From Nanobdellota archaeon (lineage in GTDB: Archaea; Nanobdellota; Nanobdellia; Pacearchaeales; GW2011-AR1): a DNA stretch of 42,588 nt. Location of the stretch: positions 1-42,588 of the forward strand of contig DAOWGX010000012.1 in the NCBI GenBank assembly GCA_030641715.1, written 5' to 3'. The notes under the pieces are model-generated. The model did not search any database. It was not told the DNA's origin and saw nothing but the letters and a program-made list of their open reading frames with translations. Of the stretch, positions 8,518-16,835 are shown piece by piece. Every line of letters starts with the position of its first letter. Position 1 is the first letter of the stretch. The translations under genes and the position numbers were made by a program.

Positions 8518-9360
8518 TTAAACTCTAATCTTCCCTAACTGCCAATCTCTCAAAACCAATCGTGCAGTTCTGTCAGCGTCGACATTACCACCTTTTTTTA
8601 AAAATCCTTTTGTTTTACCTAATTTCTCAACTAATATTTCACTATCGCCACTTGCTTCAATCCCATAAAAATTTTCGATTGCCTTAGCATCTGAAGACAT
8701 TATATAACTTAAGATACCTTCGGGATTTTTAACATCGCTATATGTTCTTGCTCCGAGTTTTACATCTTCTCCAAAAGAGGTCCCCTCTTGGGAGGTATAC
8801 TTAAATGCTGGAATCACCCCTGGCGTATCTAAGATTAAGATTTTTTCGGACATTCTAATCTTTTGCATTCCTTTGGTATACCCTGCTTGTTTTGACGTTC
8901 CGGTTGCCGCCCTTCGACTAATAATATTAATCAATGAACTTTTCCCCACATTAGGATACCCGATAATTCCAACCTGCACTCTTTTACGTGCCTCATCTAA
9001 TTTCACACGTTTAGCCTCAATCTTAATTTTATTACGCAGATTCTCTATCCATTTTTTTGTTTTAACTGAGACAAAAATGTGTGGATTCAAATCTTTGGGT
9101 AAGGTTTTCTTAGATTCTTTAACATTGATTAAATCTGATTTATTCAGAACATAAATCAATTTCTTGCCCTTCTTTCTAATATCTTCTTCAACTTCTAAAT
9201 TTCTTGTTTCTTCGACAAACCTCGCGTCCAAAACTTGCAAAATTATATCCGAAACTCTCACGACATCTCGCATTACATCAGGATATTTTCCTCGCTGTTT
9301 TTTTATATTCGCGATTCTCCCCGTATGCCTTGAACCAAAACTATAACGCACTCTAACCAT
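8518..9360 (-). CDS. Circularly permuted GTPase (YlqF/YawG family), second copy
   Basis: It has the permuted order of motifs: G4 NKSD (73-76), G1 GYPNVGKSS (134-142) and G3 DTPG (178-181). Compared with the 249-residue copy at 6332-7081 it has about 25 extra N-terminal residues that are basic (RHTGRIANIKKQRGKYP), a likely RNA-contact segment. Both end alike (KGFLxKGG, then DW-Q-GKI). A role in large-subunit ribosome assembly is the usual one for the family. A minus-strand TATA box (9382-9390) lies about 27 bp before the start. The two copies probably act at different assembly steps. Confidence 0.87.
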   Translation of the reverse strand: MVRVRYSFGSRHTGRIANIKKQRGKYPDVMRDVVRVSDIILQVLDARFVEETRNLEVEEDIRKKGKKLIYVLNKSDLINVKESKKTLPKDLNPHIFVSVKTKKWIENLRNKIKIEAKRVKLDEARKRVQVGIIGYPNVGKSSLINIISRRAATGTSKQAGYTKGMQKIRMSEKILILDTPGVIPAFKYTSQEGTSFGEDVKLGARTYSDVKNPEGILSYIMSSDAKAIENFYGIEASGDSEILVEKLGKTKGFLKKGGNVDADRTARLVLRDWQLGKIRV

Positions 9361-9413
9361 TAGTTATTAAAGATTGGAGAGTTTAAAAATTGAAGCCTGT
9401 AAAACTAAATAGA

Positions 9414-10049
9414 TTAATCTTTTAATTTGTCCAATTTCTTATCTAATTCTATTCTTCCTAGTGCCTTTAATTCTGCCTTTGCCCCACTTTTGTAGGCACT
9501 TCTGATAATGAAGAACGAAAAGAGGCCTGTAAAAAGAATATCAAGTCCGACTAAAAAATAAACGTTATTTTGCACTAGGATGCTATAATCTTTAGAGGCA
9601 TAACCCACCAATCCTTCTTTATTAATTTCGATTGCCTCTTCGTCCTCGATTTTTGGAATGGTCTCTTCAACAACTTCTTTGGAAATATTTTTAACTTCTT
9701 CTTCGGCAACAATGATGTCGGGAGTTTCTCTTAAGTCTACTATGATATCCGAACCATTGATGGCGAAGGGTCCTTTTTCTATATTGAGACAAACCGCGCC
9801 ATTATCGGTAAATCGCAAACTCAAATTAACTTCTGACAATCCTGTTTCAACCTCAAACTTAACTATGCCGACATTCTTCCCTACAAAAACAGGGTAATAA
9901 GAATCGCCTAATTCTTCACTTCCTAAGCTTCGCAATTTTAAGATAGCACCTGTATAAACGTCGTCGCTGACTATGGTAATGTTCGCAGTCATGGCGGAAA
10001 CATTTACCGCTAAAACTAAAAATACTAACGCCACCCAAATTTTTTTCAT
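9414..10049 (-). CDS. Secreted protein with C-terminal membrane anchor
   Basis: The 211-residue protein starts with a clean signal peptide (1-19, ending VNVSA). A beta-rich exterior domain follows, then an acidic linker (about 113-145) and the phrase LVGYASKDY, then one membrane helix (about 162-187) and a basic coiled tail of about 25 residues inside. The topology (outside domain, single helix, charged cytoplasmic tail) resembles archaeal surface proteins that bind a cytoplasmic partner. Promoter TTTATAAT (10070-10077) is 28 bp before the start. No known domain is recognised. Confidence 0.6.
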   Translation of the reverse strand: MKKIWVALVFLVLAVNVSAMTANITIVSDDVYTGAILKLRSLGSEELGDSYYPVFVGKNVGIVKFEVETGLSEVNLSLRFTDNGAVCLNIEKGPFAINGSDIIVDLRETPDIIVAEEEVKNISKEVVEETIPKIEDEEAIEINKEGLVGYASKDYSILVQNNVYFLVGLDILFTGLFSFFIIRSAYKSGAKAELKALGRIELDKKLDKLKD

Positions 10050-10082
10050 AAAAATAGATATTTTAACCTATTATAAAATTTT

Positions 10083-11333
10083 CTAATATCTGCTTTTCTT
10101 AGAATTCCGATTAAATCTCTTGCCCTTCATATTTTTCCCCTGAAAATTCATTCTTCGAGGTCTATCTCTATTGCCAAATCTACCCTGAGGTCTTCTAGGA
10201 GAATCGAACTTAACAAAAATTTTCTTGAACTCTGGCGTCATAACTCTCTCTATAACAAGGCTTTGATTGTGTTTTTGGATATTCATAAAATTATTATAGT
10301 CCCTGCTCGCTAAGATATTTATTACGATACCTTCCGCTCCTGCCCTCGCTGTTCGTCCAATTCTATGAATATAATCTTTCGCGTCCGCGGGCAAATCGTA
10401 ATTATAAACGTGTGAAACTCCGGAGATGTCGAGACCTCTTCCAGCGACGTCGGTGCAAACAAGGACGTTGACTTTTGAGTTGTCGAAACCTTTCAGTACA
10501 CGCGTTCTTTTATTCTGCTCCATCCCACCGTGGATAGCTTGGGCACTGATGTCGTTGTCATTCAAATTTTTGGCGACGAAATCTGTGTTTCTTCGAGTGT
10601 TGCAGAAAATCATAACTAGATGCGATTTTTCTTGTTTTAATAGATGGGTTAATAATGAGAATTTTCCGTCGTCGCGAACATCGTAATAAACTTGTTTTAA
10701 TTTCGACGCATCAACATAATTATTTACTGAAATTTCAATTGGAGTTTTCATATATTTCTCTGAAAAATCCGCAAGCTCAGAACTAATCGTCGCTGAGAAC
10801 AAAAGAGTCTGTCTATCTTTAGGACATGCCCTTACAATCTTCGCGACATCGTCCTTAAAACCCATGTCCCACATTCTGTCCGCTTCATCTAAAACTAAGA
10901 ATTTTATTTTAGCTAAACTTATAGAATTACGATTTAGATGATCTAGTAATCTGCCAGGAGTCGCGACGACAATGTCTGCATAAGCTAGATTTTTGACCTG
11001 ATTGTTTATCGATACACCACCGTATACCGGAACGACTTCGAGTCCTTTGTGATAAGCGAGTTCGCGCATGACTCCTGCGACTTGTTCCGCTAGTTCTCGA
11101 GTCGGCGTTAAGATTAAACTACGAATTCCGGTTTTCTTTTCGGTGTTTTTTATTATTCCTGCACCAAAAGCCAATGTTTTTCCTGAACCTGTCGCTGACC
11201 CTGCTATGACATCCTTTCCTTCAAGAATCAACGGTATCGTTTTCTCCTGAATCTCTGAGGGCTTTTCGAACTTTTTGGCTGAAATAATTTTCAACACGTT
11301 TTCGCAAAGGCCCAATTTTTCAAATTGTTCCAT
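10083..11333 (-). CDS. DEAD-box ATP-dependent RNA helicase
   Basis: All core motifs are present: Q motif (EKPSEIQ), Walker A SATGSGKT, PTRELAEQ, TPGRLLDH, DEAD (149-152), SAT (180-182) and HRIGRTARAG. The C-terminal 40 residues are rich in Arg, Gly and Asn, a common RNA-binding tail of bacterial and archaeal helicases such as those for cold adaptation and ribosome assembly. I chose the ATG at 11333 because the family starts at this point (MEQFEKLGL). A GTG start at 11375 would add 14 residues and is nearer the presumed promoter (11408-11416), so it remains possible. Confidence 0.93.
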   Translation of the reverse strand: MEQFEKLGLCENVLKIISAKKFEKPSEIQEKTIPLILEGKDVIAGSATGSGKTLAFGAGIIKNTEKKTGIRSLILTPTRELAEQVAGVMRELAYHKGLEVVPVYGGVSINNQVKNLAYADIVVATPGRLLDHLNRNSISLAKIKFLVLDEADRMWDMGFKDDVAKIVRACPKDRQTLLFSATISSELADFSEKYMKTPIEISVNNYVDASKLKQVYYDVRDDGKFSLLTHLLKQEKSHLVMIFCNTRRNTDFVAKNLNDNDISAQAIHGGMEQNKRTRVLKGFDNSKVNVLVCTDVAGRGLDISGVSHVYNYDLPADAKDYIHRIGRTARAGAEGIVINILASRDYNNFMNIQKHNQSLVIERVMTPEFKKIFVKFDSPRRPQGRFGNRDRPRRMNFQGKNMKGKRFNRNSKKSRY

Positions 11334-11456
11334 TTTTAATAAATTCCCAAGAAAAATCTCGGACTGAATCCCCACGACTCTCGTCCAAGGACTCTAACTT
11401 ATTTACATAATTTAAAAAAAAGATTGGTTTATAAGTCTTTGCGTGTTAGGATTTTT

Positions 11457-11573
11457 ATGAAGAAATGTCCGGCGTGTAACAGCACGAGATATGAGAAAAT
11501 TGAAGGGGATTTTAGATGTGCGAGGTGTGGTTATGTTAATAAGTCGAAGGAGAATATCCAAAAAGACAAATAA
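11457..11573 (+). CDS. Small zinc-ribbon protein (38 aa)
   Basis: A 38-residue protein with two zinc knuckles, CPAC and CARC, 14 residues apart, forms a minimal zinc ribbon. A TTTATAAG box (11428-11435) lies about 29 bp before the ATG, the same spacing as for other genes here. Ribbons of this size occur as single-domain nucleic-acid-binding or ribosome-associated proteins in archaea. It is divergent from the helicase gene and lies 41 bp before tRNA-Val. Confidence 0.7.
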   Translation: MKKCPACNSTRYEKIEGDFRCARCGYVNKSKENIQKDK

Positions 11574-11614
11574 ACCAAACCTTTTAAAATAAGCAAAATC
11601 TCCATAGCCTATAT

Positions 11615-11685
11615 GAACCCGTAGGCTAATGGTAGACCCTCTCGCTTACACCGAGATGACCCAAGTTCGATTCTTGGCGGGTTCA
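11615..11685 (+). tRNA. tRNA-Val(UAC)
   Basis: A 71-nt cloverleaf: acceptor GAACCCG paired perfectly with CGGGTTC, anticodon stem TCTCG/CGAGA with loop CTTACAC (anticodon TAC), T arm CCAAG/CTTGG with loop TTCGATT, discriminator A. The D stem is weak (GGCT with GACC, one C-A mismatch). CCA is not encoded. A TTTAAAAT box (11583-11590) is about 32 bp upstream. Confidence 0.93.
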
Positions 11686-11811
11686 TCTTCCACGACAAAA
11701 ATAATATTCTTGGTGAACAGCGTGTTTAGGATACTTGTGATCCTAAAAAAGTTTGTATATCTCTATTGATTAACCTTGAAGAGGAAATTTTAGGGGGATG
11801 TAGAAATCACT

Positions 11812-12516
11812 TTACTCTATACTTCCAGCACCACCATAATAAGATTCAAACAATAATTTTAATATCTTTATAGTAGCTTTGTCACAGATTATGATTGTTG
11901 TATTGGGATTTATCATAGTTAGAAACATAAAGTCATCATCAATAATTGACATAGCAACGCCTTCATTATCTATCCTTTTAGATGATTTATGATGTTTAGT
12001 CCATTCAAGAACGTTATCCTTAGTTTCTTTATCGAATCTAACTAAAACCTTATGATTCACTTTCCTTCTCTTATAATTTCTTATTTCATTAATCCAATCA
12101 CCTTTTAATTCAGAGGAGTATTTTATTGTATAATCACTCTTTTTAGCTGTAGGCATTTCTTGAACAACCTTATAGAAATTTTTCTTTCCTTTAATAACAG
12201 TAATTGCTTCCCCAGGATTAGAATCGTAAACTATTTTAAGGTCTTTTATAGAATTTTTAATATCATTCATTTCTTTCTTTTTCTTATCAATAAGTTCAAT
12301 TAGTGATTTAGGATCTGAGGCAATAAATTTTTTAGTCTTCTCAGGAATAACCTTAACCAAACCCTTATTTTCTAGACTGGCTAGAGTAGGATAAATCTTA
12401 CCATAGGGGACATCAGAATCTTGAGAGATTGCCGCAGAGGTACTCTTCCCCAAATTAATTAGTGATTTATAAGCCATTTCTTCATAACTGCTAAATCCAA
12501 GAATTTTAAGATCCAT
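11812..12516 (-). CDS. TrmB-family transcriptional regulator
   Basis: The first 70 residues form a TrmB-type winged helix (SYEEMAYKSLINLGKSTSAAIS, then PYGKIYPTLASLENKGLV, in two parts). A coiled segment (75-100) probably dimerises it, and a C-terminal domain (about 105-225) with INPN and DxxMFLTM-type strands resembles the effector-binding part of this family. Archaeal TrmB proteins control sugar transport and metabolism genes. Here no transporter is adjacent; the divergent neighbour is a hypothetical gene. A perfect palindrome (12556-12575) lies in the shared promoter region. TATA box TTTATATT (12538-12545) is 29 bp before the start. Confidence 0.85.
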   Translation of the reverse strand: MDLKILGFSSYEEMAYKSLINLGKSTSAAISQDSDVPYGKIYPTLASLENKGLVKVIPEKTKKFIASDPKSLIELIDKKKKEMNDIKNSIKDLKIVYDSNPGEAITVIKGKKNFYKVVQEMPTAKKSDYTIKYSSELKGDWINEIRNYKRRKVNHKVLVRFDKETKDNVLEWTKHHKSSKRIDNEGVAMSIIDDDFMFLTMINPNTTIIICDKATIKILKLLFESYYGGAGSIE

Positions 12517-12555
12517 AATGAATAGAATAAATTAAACAATATAAATGTTTCTATT

Positions 12556-12575
12556 ACAACAACCTTGGTTGTTGT
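12556..12575. promoter_or_regulatory. Palindromic operator between divergent genes
   Basis: ACAACAACC and GGTTGTTGT form perfect 9-bp arms around a TT spacer. The centre is about 49 bp before the TrmB start and about 45 bp before the predicted start point of the divergent transcript (TATAAATAT at 12581). It lies just upstream of the TrmB BRE/TATA region, a position suited to a regulator acting on both genes. Confidence 0.6.
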
Positions 12576-12629
12576 ATAAGTATAAATATGGTTATATATT
12601 ACCCCTATTAAGTAAATAATTGGAGAAAA

Positions 12630-12992
12630 ATGGTAAAAAAGATGGTAAAAAAGTTGGGCATAATAGGAAGAGTTAAATCTTTTTATGAAGATCGCTATCA
12701 ACTTCCAGGATTGGATGAAGAGGCTATCCTAAGAGTGAATAAACTTCTTAAGAGATGGAATAAAGAAGGAAGGAAAAATCCAAATTCTATAGTAAAAAGT
12801 CATTTGAAGATGGAGGAAGGATATACTCCCTGCTTAGTTGTTAGTTATTTTAATGCGAAAGAAAAACTAGATTCTGTAGAAGATGTAGTAGAGGTACTTG
12901 GTGGAAGATATTGTGAAGGCATGGCAGGTCTTGGGGCATTGGTATCAAGAGACTTAGATTATTATAGGCTTCAAGAAATTCCTTATGGATAA
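12630..12992 (+). CDS. Hypothetical protein divergent from TrmB regulator
   Basis: This 120-residue protein has no recognised family. It starts with a repeated Met-Val-Lys-Lys (two in-frame ATGs, 12630 and 12642); GGAG at 12622-12625 serves the first poorly and the second at normal spacing, so the second start is possible. The composition is basic at the N-terminus and mixed later, with Cys at 70 and 94 and a Gly-rich end (LGGRYCEGMAGLGALV). It is soluble. The shared palindrome suggests control by the divergent TrmB protein. AT-rich codons set it apart from the housekeeping genes. Confidence 0.5.
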   Translation: MVKKMVKKLGIIGRVKSFYEDRYQLPGLDEEAILRVNKLLKRWNKEGRKNPNSIVKSHLKMEEGYTPCLVVSYFNAKEKLDSVEDVVEVLGGRYCEGMAGLGALVSRDLDYYRLQEIPYG

Positions 12993-13066
12993 GATCCAAG
13001 AGATTAAGATAGGAATAGACCTCTTTTTTAAAAAGATATATATACGACGAAGTTTAATCTTTAATT

Positions 13067-13741
13067 ATGGCTAAGCCCTATACTTGGGAGGAAATAAAGA
13101 AAGTTTTGAAAAAGGAGCTTCAGAAGAGTAAACATATTCTTACTTACGGAACAATAGGCTCATGTGAGATAAATAATGACATTGATACAATCATCACAAA
13201 GAAACCAGAGTCTAAAAGTTCGGAGTTCTATGGAGAAGTTCATAAACTTTTTGAAAAAATAGATGCTTATCTAAGGGAGAAATATTCTTGTAAATTGATT
13301 AGAACTTCAAGGTTTTCTGATGAAGAAGAGACCAAAGCTTTAGGTAAATTTAATCTAAAGGATTTAAACTTTCAAGTTATGACTTATGTTTCCCTATCTC
13401 AAATTAAGAAACATTGGTATGCAGATTTAGCACCAAACGAAAATTTGAAAGACATATTAGATTGCCACCATAAGCTAATTTTTGGAAATAAAGAAAATAT
13501 TTTTAAAGAAAATTTTAAGAAAAATTATTATGATTATCTCTTTATTAGATTGAATGATTCAGATAGAATTAATTCAAATTTTAAAAATTCTTTTCTAATT
13601 GAAAGAATGAATAAATTATTCGATTTTATTTTAAGAAAAAGACTTAGCGAAAAGCCTATCTCAGCTAAAAATTTAACTGAAGTAAAGAAGATATTCTATA
13701 AAATTTGTGACAGATTGGACAGATTAGAAAAGAACCGATAG
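13067..13741 (+). CDS. Nucleotidyltransferase-fold protein
   Basis: Residues 28-40 (YGTIGS...NNDID) match the GS-x(n)-DxD signature of the DNA polymerase beta nucleotidyltransferase fold: G31 S32, D38, D40, with a possible third acidic residue at D99 (KDLNF). The rest (110-224) is helical and basic, as in enzymes that use an RNA or protein substrate. It may transfer nucleotides to RNA, proteins or small molecules. No HEPN partner is seen beside it. The gene is very AT-rich. A TATATATAC box (13038-13046) is about 29 bp before the start. The next gene is a second, unrelated-length nucleotidyltransferase. Confidence 0.6.
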   Translation: MAKPYTWEEIKKVLKKELQKSKHILTYGTIGSCEINNDIDTIITKKPESKSSEFYGEVHKLFEKIDAYLREKYSCKLIRTSRFSDEEETKALGKFNLKDLNFQVMTYVSLSQIKKHWYADLAPNENLKDILDCHHKLIFGNKENIFKENFKKNYYDYLFIRLNDSDRINSNFKNSFLIERMNKLFDFILRKRLSEKPISAKNLTEVKKIFYKICDRLDRLEKNR

Positions 13742-13830
13742 TAATCCAAAAATAGTTTAATAACTGCTAGCGGTTTTCATTTAATTTTTAATGTAACAAC
13801 ATTTAAATATCAAAATTTCAACATTTAAGT

Positions 13831-15684
13831 ATGAGTATTTCACACAAAAACACTTCTAATGAGAATTCCGTCGAGCAAAATCTGGCTAAGGATTATGTTC
13901 CTAAGATGAATATGGGAAATCTTCCGATGACGAACCAGATTGATGATGCGTTGAAAACGAAGATGGAGAAGACTCAGAAGGATATCGAGAAGTTTAAAGG
14001 GGAAATTGTTAAGAAGATTAAGGGTGTTGAGGTGATAGGGGTTGTCCCTGCGCAGGCTGCGAAAAAGATTGAGGAGGAGTATGAGATTTCTGAGGAAGAT
14101 GCGAAAAGGGAATTAATCCATGTCTTAATGATTGTCTCGGAAAAGCAATTTAAGAATATTGGGAAAATTCGAGTTGATGCGATTACTACTGCGAAGAAAA
14201 TTAATGATAAGTTTTGGGTTCATATTATGACTCCCGTCGACGTTTGGAATCTCGGGCTTGATTCTAAGTTTGATATTATGGAAGCGTTGTCGATGTCGTT
14301 TCCAATTCTTGATAAGGGATTTCTCGCGGCGTTGAGGGTTACGCAGATTCATAAGTCGCTTGTTTTGAAAAAGTTTGAGAAGTATGTGACGAGTTATGTC
14401 CTCGGAGGTTCTTTAGTTCGTGGTGAGACGAAATCAACTTCAGACATTGATGTTTTCATAGTTATCGATGATACGGACGTAAAACGAATGTCGCGGTTAG
14501 AGCTTAAGGAAAAATTGAGGGGAATTATTTATTCTTATATTCAGGAGGCGGAGGCGATTGCTGGTGTGAAGAATAAATTGTCGCCACAAATTTATTTGAT
14601 GACGGATTTTTGGGAGGCCGTGAAGGATGCGCATCCTGTGATGTTCTCTTTCATTCGGGACGGGATTCCTTTGTACGATCGCGGTGCGTTTCTTCCGTGG
14701 AAATCTCTGCTTCGAATGGGGAAGATTAAGCCAAGTCCTGAGGCAATTGATATGTTTATGTCTTCGGGAAACAAGCTTAAGGAGACTGTTGAGAAGAGGA
14801 TTTTTGATGTTGCGACGTTGGATTTGTTTTGGGGGATTTCTACCCCGACCCAGGGTCTGCTTATGCTTTATGGACTTGCTCCACCGAATGTGTTTGAGAC
14901 AGTGAAGCAGTTTAGGGAAGTTTTTGTTGTTAAGGAGAAGTTGGTCGAGGAGAAATATGCCGATATTTTGGAGGAAATTTTGATTAAGGTTTGGAAGGGT
15001 TATGAGCATGGGAAGATTAAGCCTGGGGATATCGATGGGAAAGAGCTTGATAGGTTGTCGAAAAACGCGGTAGATTATATTGAGAGGTTGAAGGAGTTGC
15101 GGGAACAGATTGAGAAACGGACTCAGGAGAAATCGATTGAGGTGATTTACGACGACGTTTTTGGGATGGTTGGTGCTCTTTTGAAGAAAAAATCTGAAAT
15201 CGCAATACTTACGGAATTCGAAGAGAAGTTGGTTAAGTCGGGAAGATTTCCTCAGAGATTTTTAGAGAATTTAAAGGCGATTTCTAAGACGAGAAGGGAT
15301 GTTGCGAAATCTAAGGAGACTAAAACTAAGAAGGATAATTTGACTGCGAAGCAGAACAGGGCTGTTGATAATGCTCGGAAATTTGCTGCAGAGATTACGA
15401 CGGCATTGATGGAATACACTCAACGATTGGATATCGCGTCGATGGAACGGACACGGTTTGTTTTGAAAAATGAGAATTCAAATGTTGAGGTTTTTTTCTT
15501 GAAGAGTGTTTTTGTTGTGGAGGGTCCGAAGATTCAGAAGCTTAGTGGGATGAAGTTGGTTAAGTCGGATACGAAGGAATTGCAAGAGGAATTGTTGGCG
15601 AATCAGAACAAGGAATCGAAAATTGATTTTAAGGCGTTAGAGGTTTTGAGAAAGATTTTTGGTAAGTTTGAGTTGGTTTATTGA
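13831..15684 (+). CDS. Large nucleotidyltransferase-domain protein
   Basis: The 617-residue protein carries a nucleotidyltransferase core at about 185-262 with GGSLVRGE (192-199) and the metal pair D205/D207 in SDIDVF. The first 180 residues form a separate domain, partly coiled at the N-terminus. The C-terminal 340 residues are mainly helical, with a long charged region near 395-520. The domain order is not one I can name; similar long proteins seem common in DPANN genomes. TTTAAATAT (13802-13810) is 29 bp before the ATG. Its last codons are copied 360 bp downstream (see repeats). The substrate is unknown. Confidence 0.65.
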   Translation: MSISHKNTSNENSVEQNLAKDYVPKMNMGNLPMTNQIDDALKTKMEKTQKDIEKFKGEIVKKIKGVEVIGVVPAQAAKKIEEEYEISEEDAKRELIHVLMIVSEKQFKNIGKIRVDAITTAKKINDKFWVHIMTPVDVWNLGLDSKFDIMEALSMSFPILDKGFLAALRVTQIHKSLVLKKFEKYVTSYVLGGSLVRGETKSTSDIDVFIVIDDTDVKRMSRLELKEKLRGIIYSYIQEAEAIAGVKNKLSPQIYLMTDFWEAVKDAHPVMFSFIRDGIPLYDRGAFLPWKSLLRMGKIKPSPEAIDMFMSSGNKLKETVEKRIFDVATLDLFWGISTPTQGLLMLYGLAPPNVFETVKQFREVFVVKEKLVEEKYADILEEILIKVWKGYEHGKIKPGDIDGKELDRLSKNAVDYIERLKELREQIEKRTQEKSIEVIYDDVFGMVGALLKKKSEIAILTEFEEKLVKSGRFPQRFLENLKAISKTRRDVAKSKETKTKKDNLTAKQNRAVDNARKFAAEITTALMEYTQRLDIASMERTRFVLKNENSNVEVFFLKSVFVVEGPKIQKLSGMKLVKSDTKELQEELLANQNKESKIDFKALEVLRKIFGKFELVY

Positions 15685-15688
15685 AGTT
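15656..15688 (+). repeat. Direct repeat, original copy at gene 3' end
   Basis: These 33 bp cover the last nine codons, including the stop, of the large nucleotidyltransferase gene. They recur exactly 360 bp downstream at 16016-16048 with 31 of 33 positions identical, the two differences both being A to G. Confidence 0.75.
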
Positions 15689-15716
15689 GGGCATTATAGG
15701 ATTGTAAGAAAAATAA

Positions 15717-15767
15717 CCTATTTGGTACTAAAAAATGATAAAAGTTCTATAAATGATACTAAATAGG
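15717..15767. other. Inverted repeat in the segment between direct repeats
   Basis: CCTATTTGGTA (15717-15727) and TACTAAATAGG (15757-15767) are complementary apart from one G-T pair, separated by 29 nt. A related CTATTTAG lies at 15828-15835. It could be a hairpin or a protein-binding pair. Its role is unknown. Confidence 0.35.
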
Positions 15768-15870
15768 AAGATTAATTACGTTTTGTTTTGGGGAAGTAAA
15801 CTAAAGTAAAATGTGGCGATTCGTACTATTTAGCACTGTTTTTAACAAAATCTGTAACATTTAATACAAA

Positions 15871-16014
15871 ATGGATATCCCCCTAGGTTTATTGGATGAA
15901 TATCTTGGTTATACAAAATGTTCGAAGAAAAGGAACGATAAAAAACTTTTTGGACATCTTCAGAAAGTAATTTTATTCAATCTTAAAAAGATTAATGAGG
16001 GGTTAGGGGGTTAG
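15871..16014 (+). CDS. Possible small basic protein (47 aa)
   Basis: The frame runs from ATG 15871 to TAG 16014 and gives a basic peptide (MDIPLGLLDEYLG at the start, lysine-rich middle) with no recognised family. It is the only sizeable frame in the 409-bp stretch between the nucleotidyltransferase and the next gene, and it ends directly before the second copy of the direct repeat. It could be a remnant of mobile DNA or a chance frame. No clear ribosome binding site or well-placed TATA box is seen. Confidence 0.25.
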   Translation: MDIPLGLLDEYLGYTKCSKKRNDKKLFGHLQKVILFNLKKINEGLGG

Positions 16015-16015
16015 G

Positions 16016-16048
16016 TTTTTGGTGAGTTTGAGTTGGTTTATTGAGGTT
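16016..16048 (+). repeat. Direct repeat, downstream copy of gene 3' end
   Basis: This copy of the nucleotidyltransferase 3' end has no gene in front of it. The arrangement (intact gene, 327 bp, duplicated end) resembles the scar of an element that integrated at a gene end. The stretch from 16049 to 16093 holds nothing else recognisable. Confidence 0.7.
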
Positions 16049-16093
16049 TATTATTAGCTTTAATTGGTTGAACAAATGAGATGTGAAATGATA

Positions 16094-16681
16094 CTAATCA
16101 AAATTAAAATCTTTTGGTAAAAACTTCATTAATTTTTTTGGAAGAATATCATCGAGGATTTCAATGTCCTTTTCTGTAAGTTCAATTAAAATCTTATTGT
16201 TATCAGCATAAAATTTCTTTTTAATTTCTTTTCTTTTAAGATACTTTTCATCATCTAATCCCCAGAATTCTATCCACACTTTTTTATCGTAAGGTAAAAA
16301 GAAATCACAGTATACGTCAGAATCTTCTATTGGAACCATCCTTTCGTATGCGTGAGCAATCTTATGGTTATATAACCAATCATCAATTATTTTTTCTGAT
16401 TTAGATCGTACCAAGTGACCATCTAATGTTCTAATCGTTGCAGGAAATTTATTTCTAAAATTATAATTTTCCTTGTCGACTTGGGTAGGTATATAATTTG
16501 TTGACTTTTTCTTTACATCTTTATCCTTTTTCAACCAACATTCATAACATAAGGGTTTATCCCCTTTCTTCCAAATTCCACATTCTTCACATTTAGTGAT
16601 TTTTCCAGAATCTTTAAGTTTATTACAATCTTTACACAAAGGATAAAATCCTGATTTTGCATCACAAATTTGACAAGCCAT
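16094..16681 (-). CDS. Zinc-ribbon protein with PD-(D/E)XK nuclease-like domain
   Basis: Two Cys4 zinc ribbons lie at the N-terminus (C3, C6, C16, C19 and C31, C34, C45, C48). A C-terminal domain (about 83-180) has SKSE (93-96), D126 in CDF, E138 in IEFWG, then Y147 and K154/K155. That order of residues is typical of very-short-patch-repair and DUF559-like PD-(D/E)XK nucleases, with E-x-W replacing the usual E-x-K. It may be a DNA repair or host-defence nuclease. The gene is very AT-rich and stands alone, with a TATA box (16706-16713) about 32 bp upstream. Confidence 0.65.
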   Translation of the reverse strand: MACQICDAKSGFYPLCKDCNKLKDSGKITKCEECGIWKKGDKPLCYECWLKKDKDVKKKSTNYIPTQVDKENYNFRNKFPATIRTLDGHLVRSKSEKIIDDWLYNHKIAHAYERMVPIEDSDVYCDFFLPYDKKVWIEFWGLDDEKYLKRKEIKKKFYADNNKILIELTEKDIEILDDILPKKLMKFLPKDFNFD

Positions 16682-16789
16682 AATGTAGATAGATAAAAAA
16701 GAGGGGATATAAATGTTTTGTTACCAAGATTTTTACTTCTTTCCTATTGAATCCATAGGGACCTTCCATCCCTAAACCTCATAAAAACA

Positions 16790-16831
16790 TTTAAAAGTAT
16801 TTCAACCCTAATCCTAACGTAACAACAGGTG
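16790..16831 (+). promoter_or_regulatory. RuBisCO promoter and ribosome binding site
   Basis: TTTAAAAG at 16790-16797 predicts initiation near 16819. The short leader carries AGGTGA (16828-16833), close to the ATG at 16836. This gene therefore seems to use a leader with Shine-Dalgarno pairing, unlike most genes in the window. Confidence 0.5.
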
Positions 16832-16835
16832 AAGT

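Noticed and set aside
11686-13800. Genomic island integrated at tRNA-Val
   Set aside because: The genes are AT-rich and adjacent to a tRNA, but no repeat of the tRNA 3' end and no integrase gene were found downstream.
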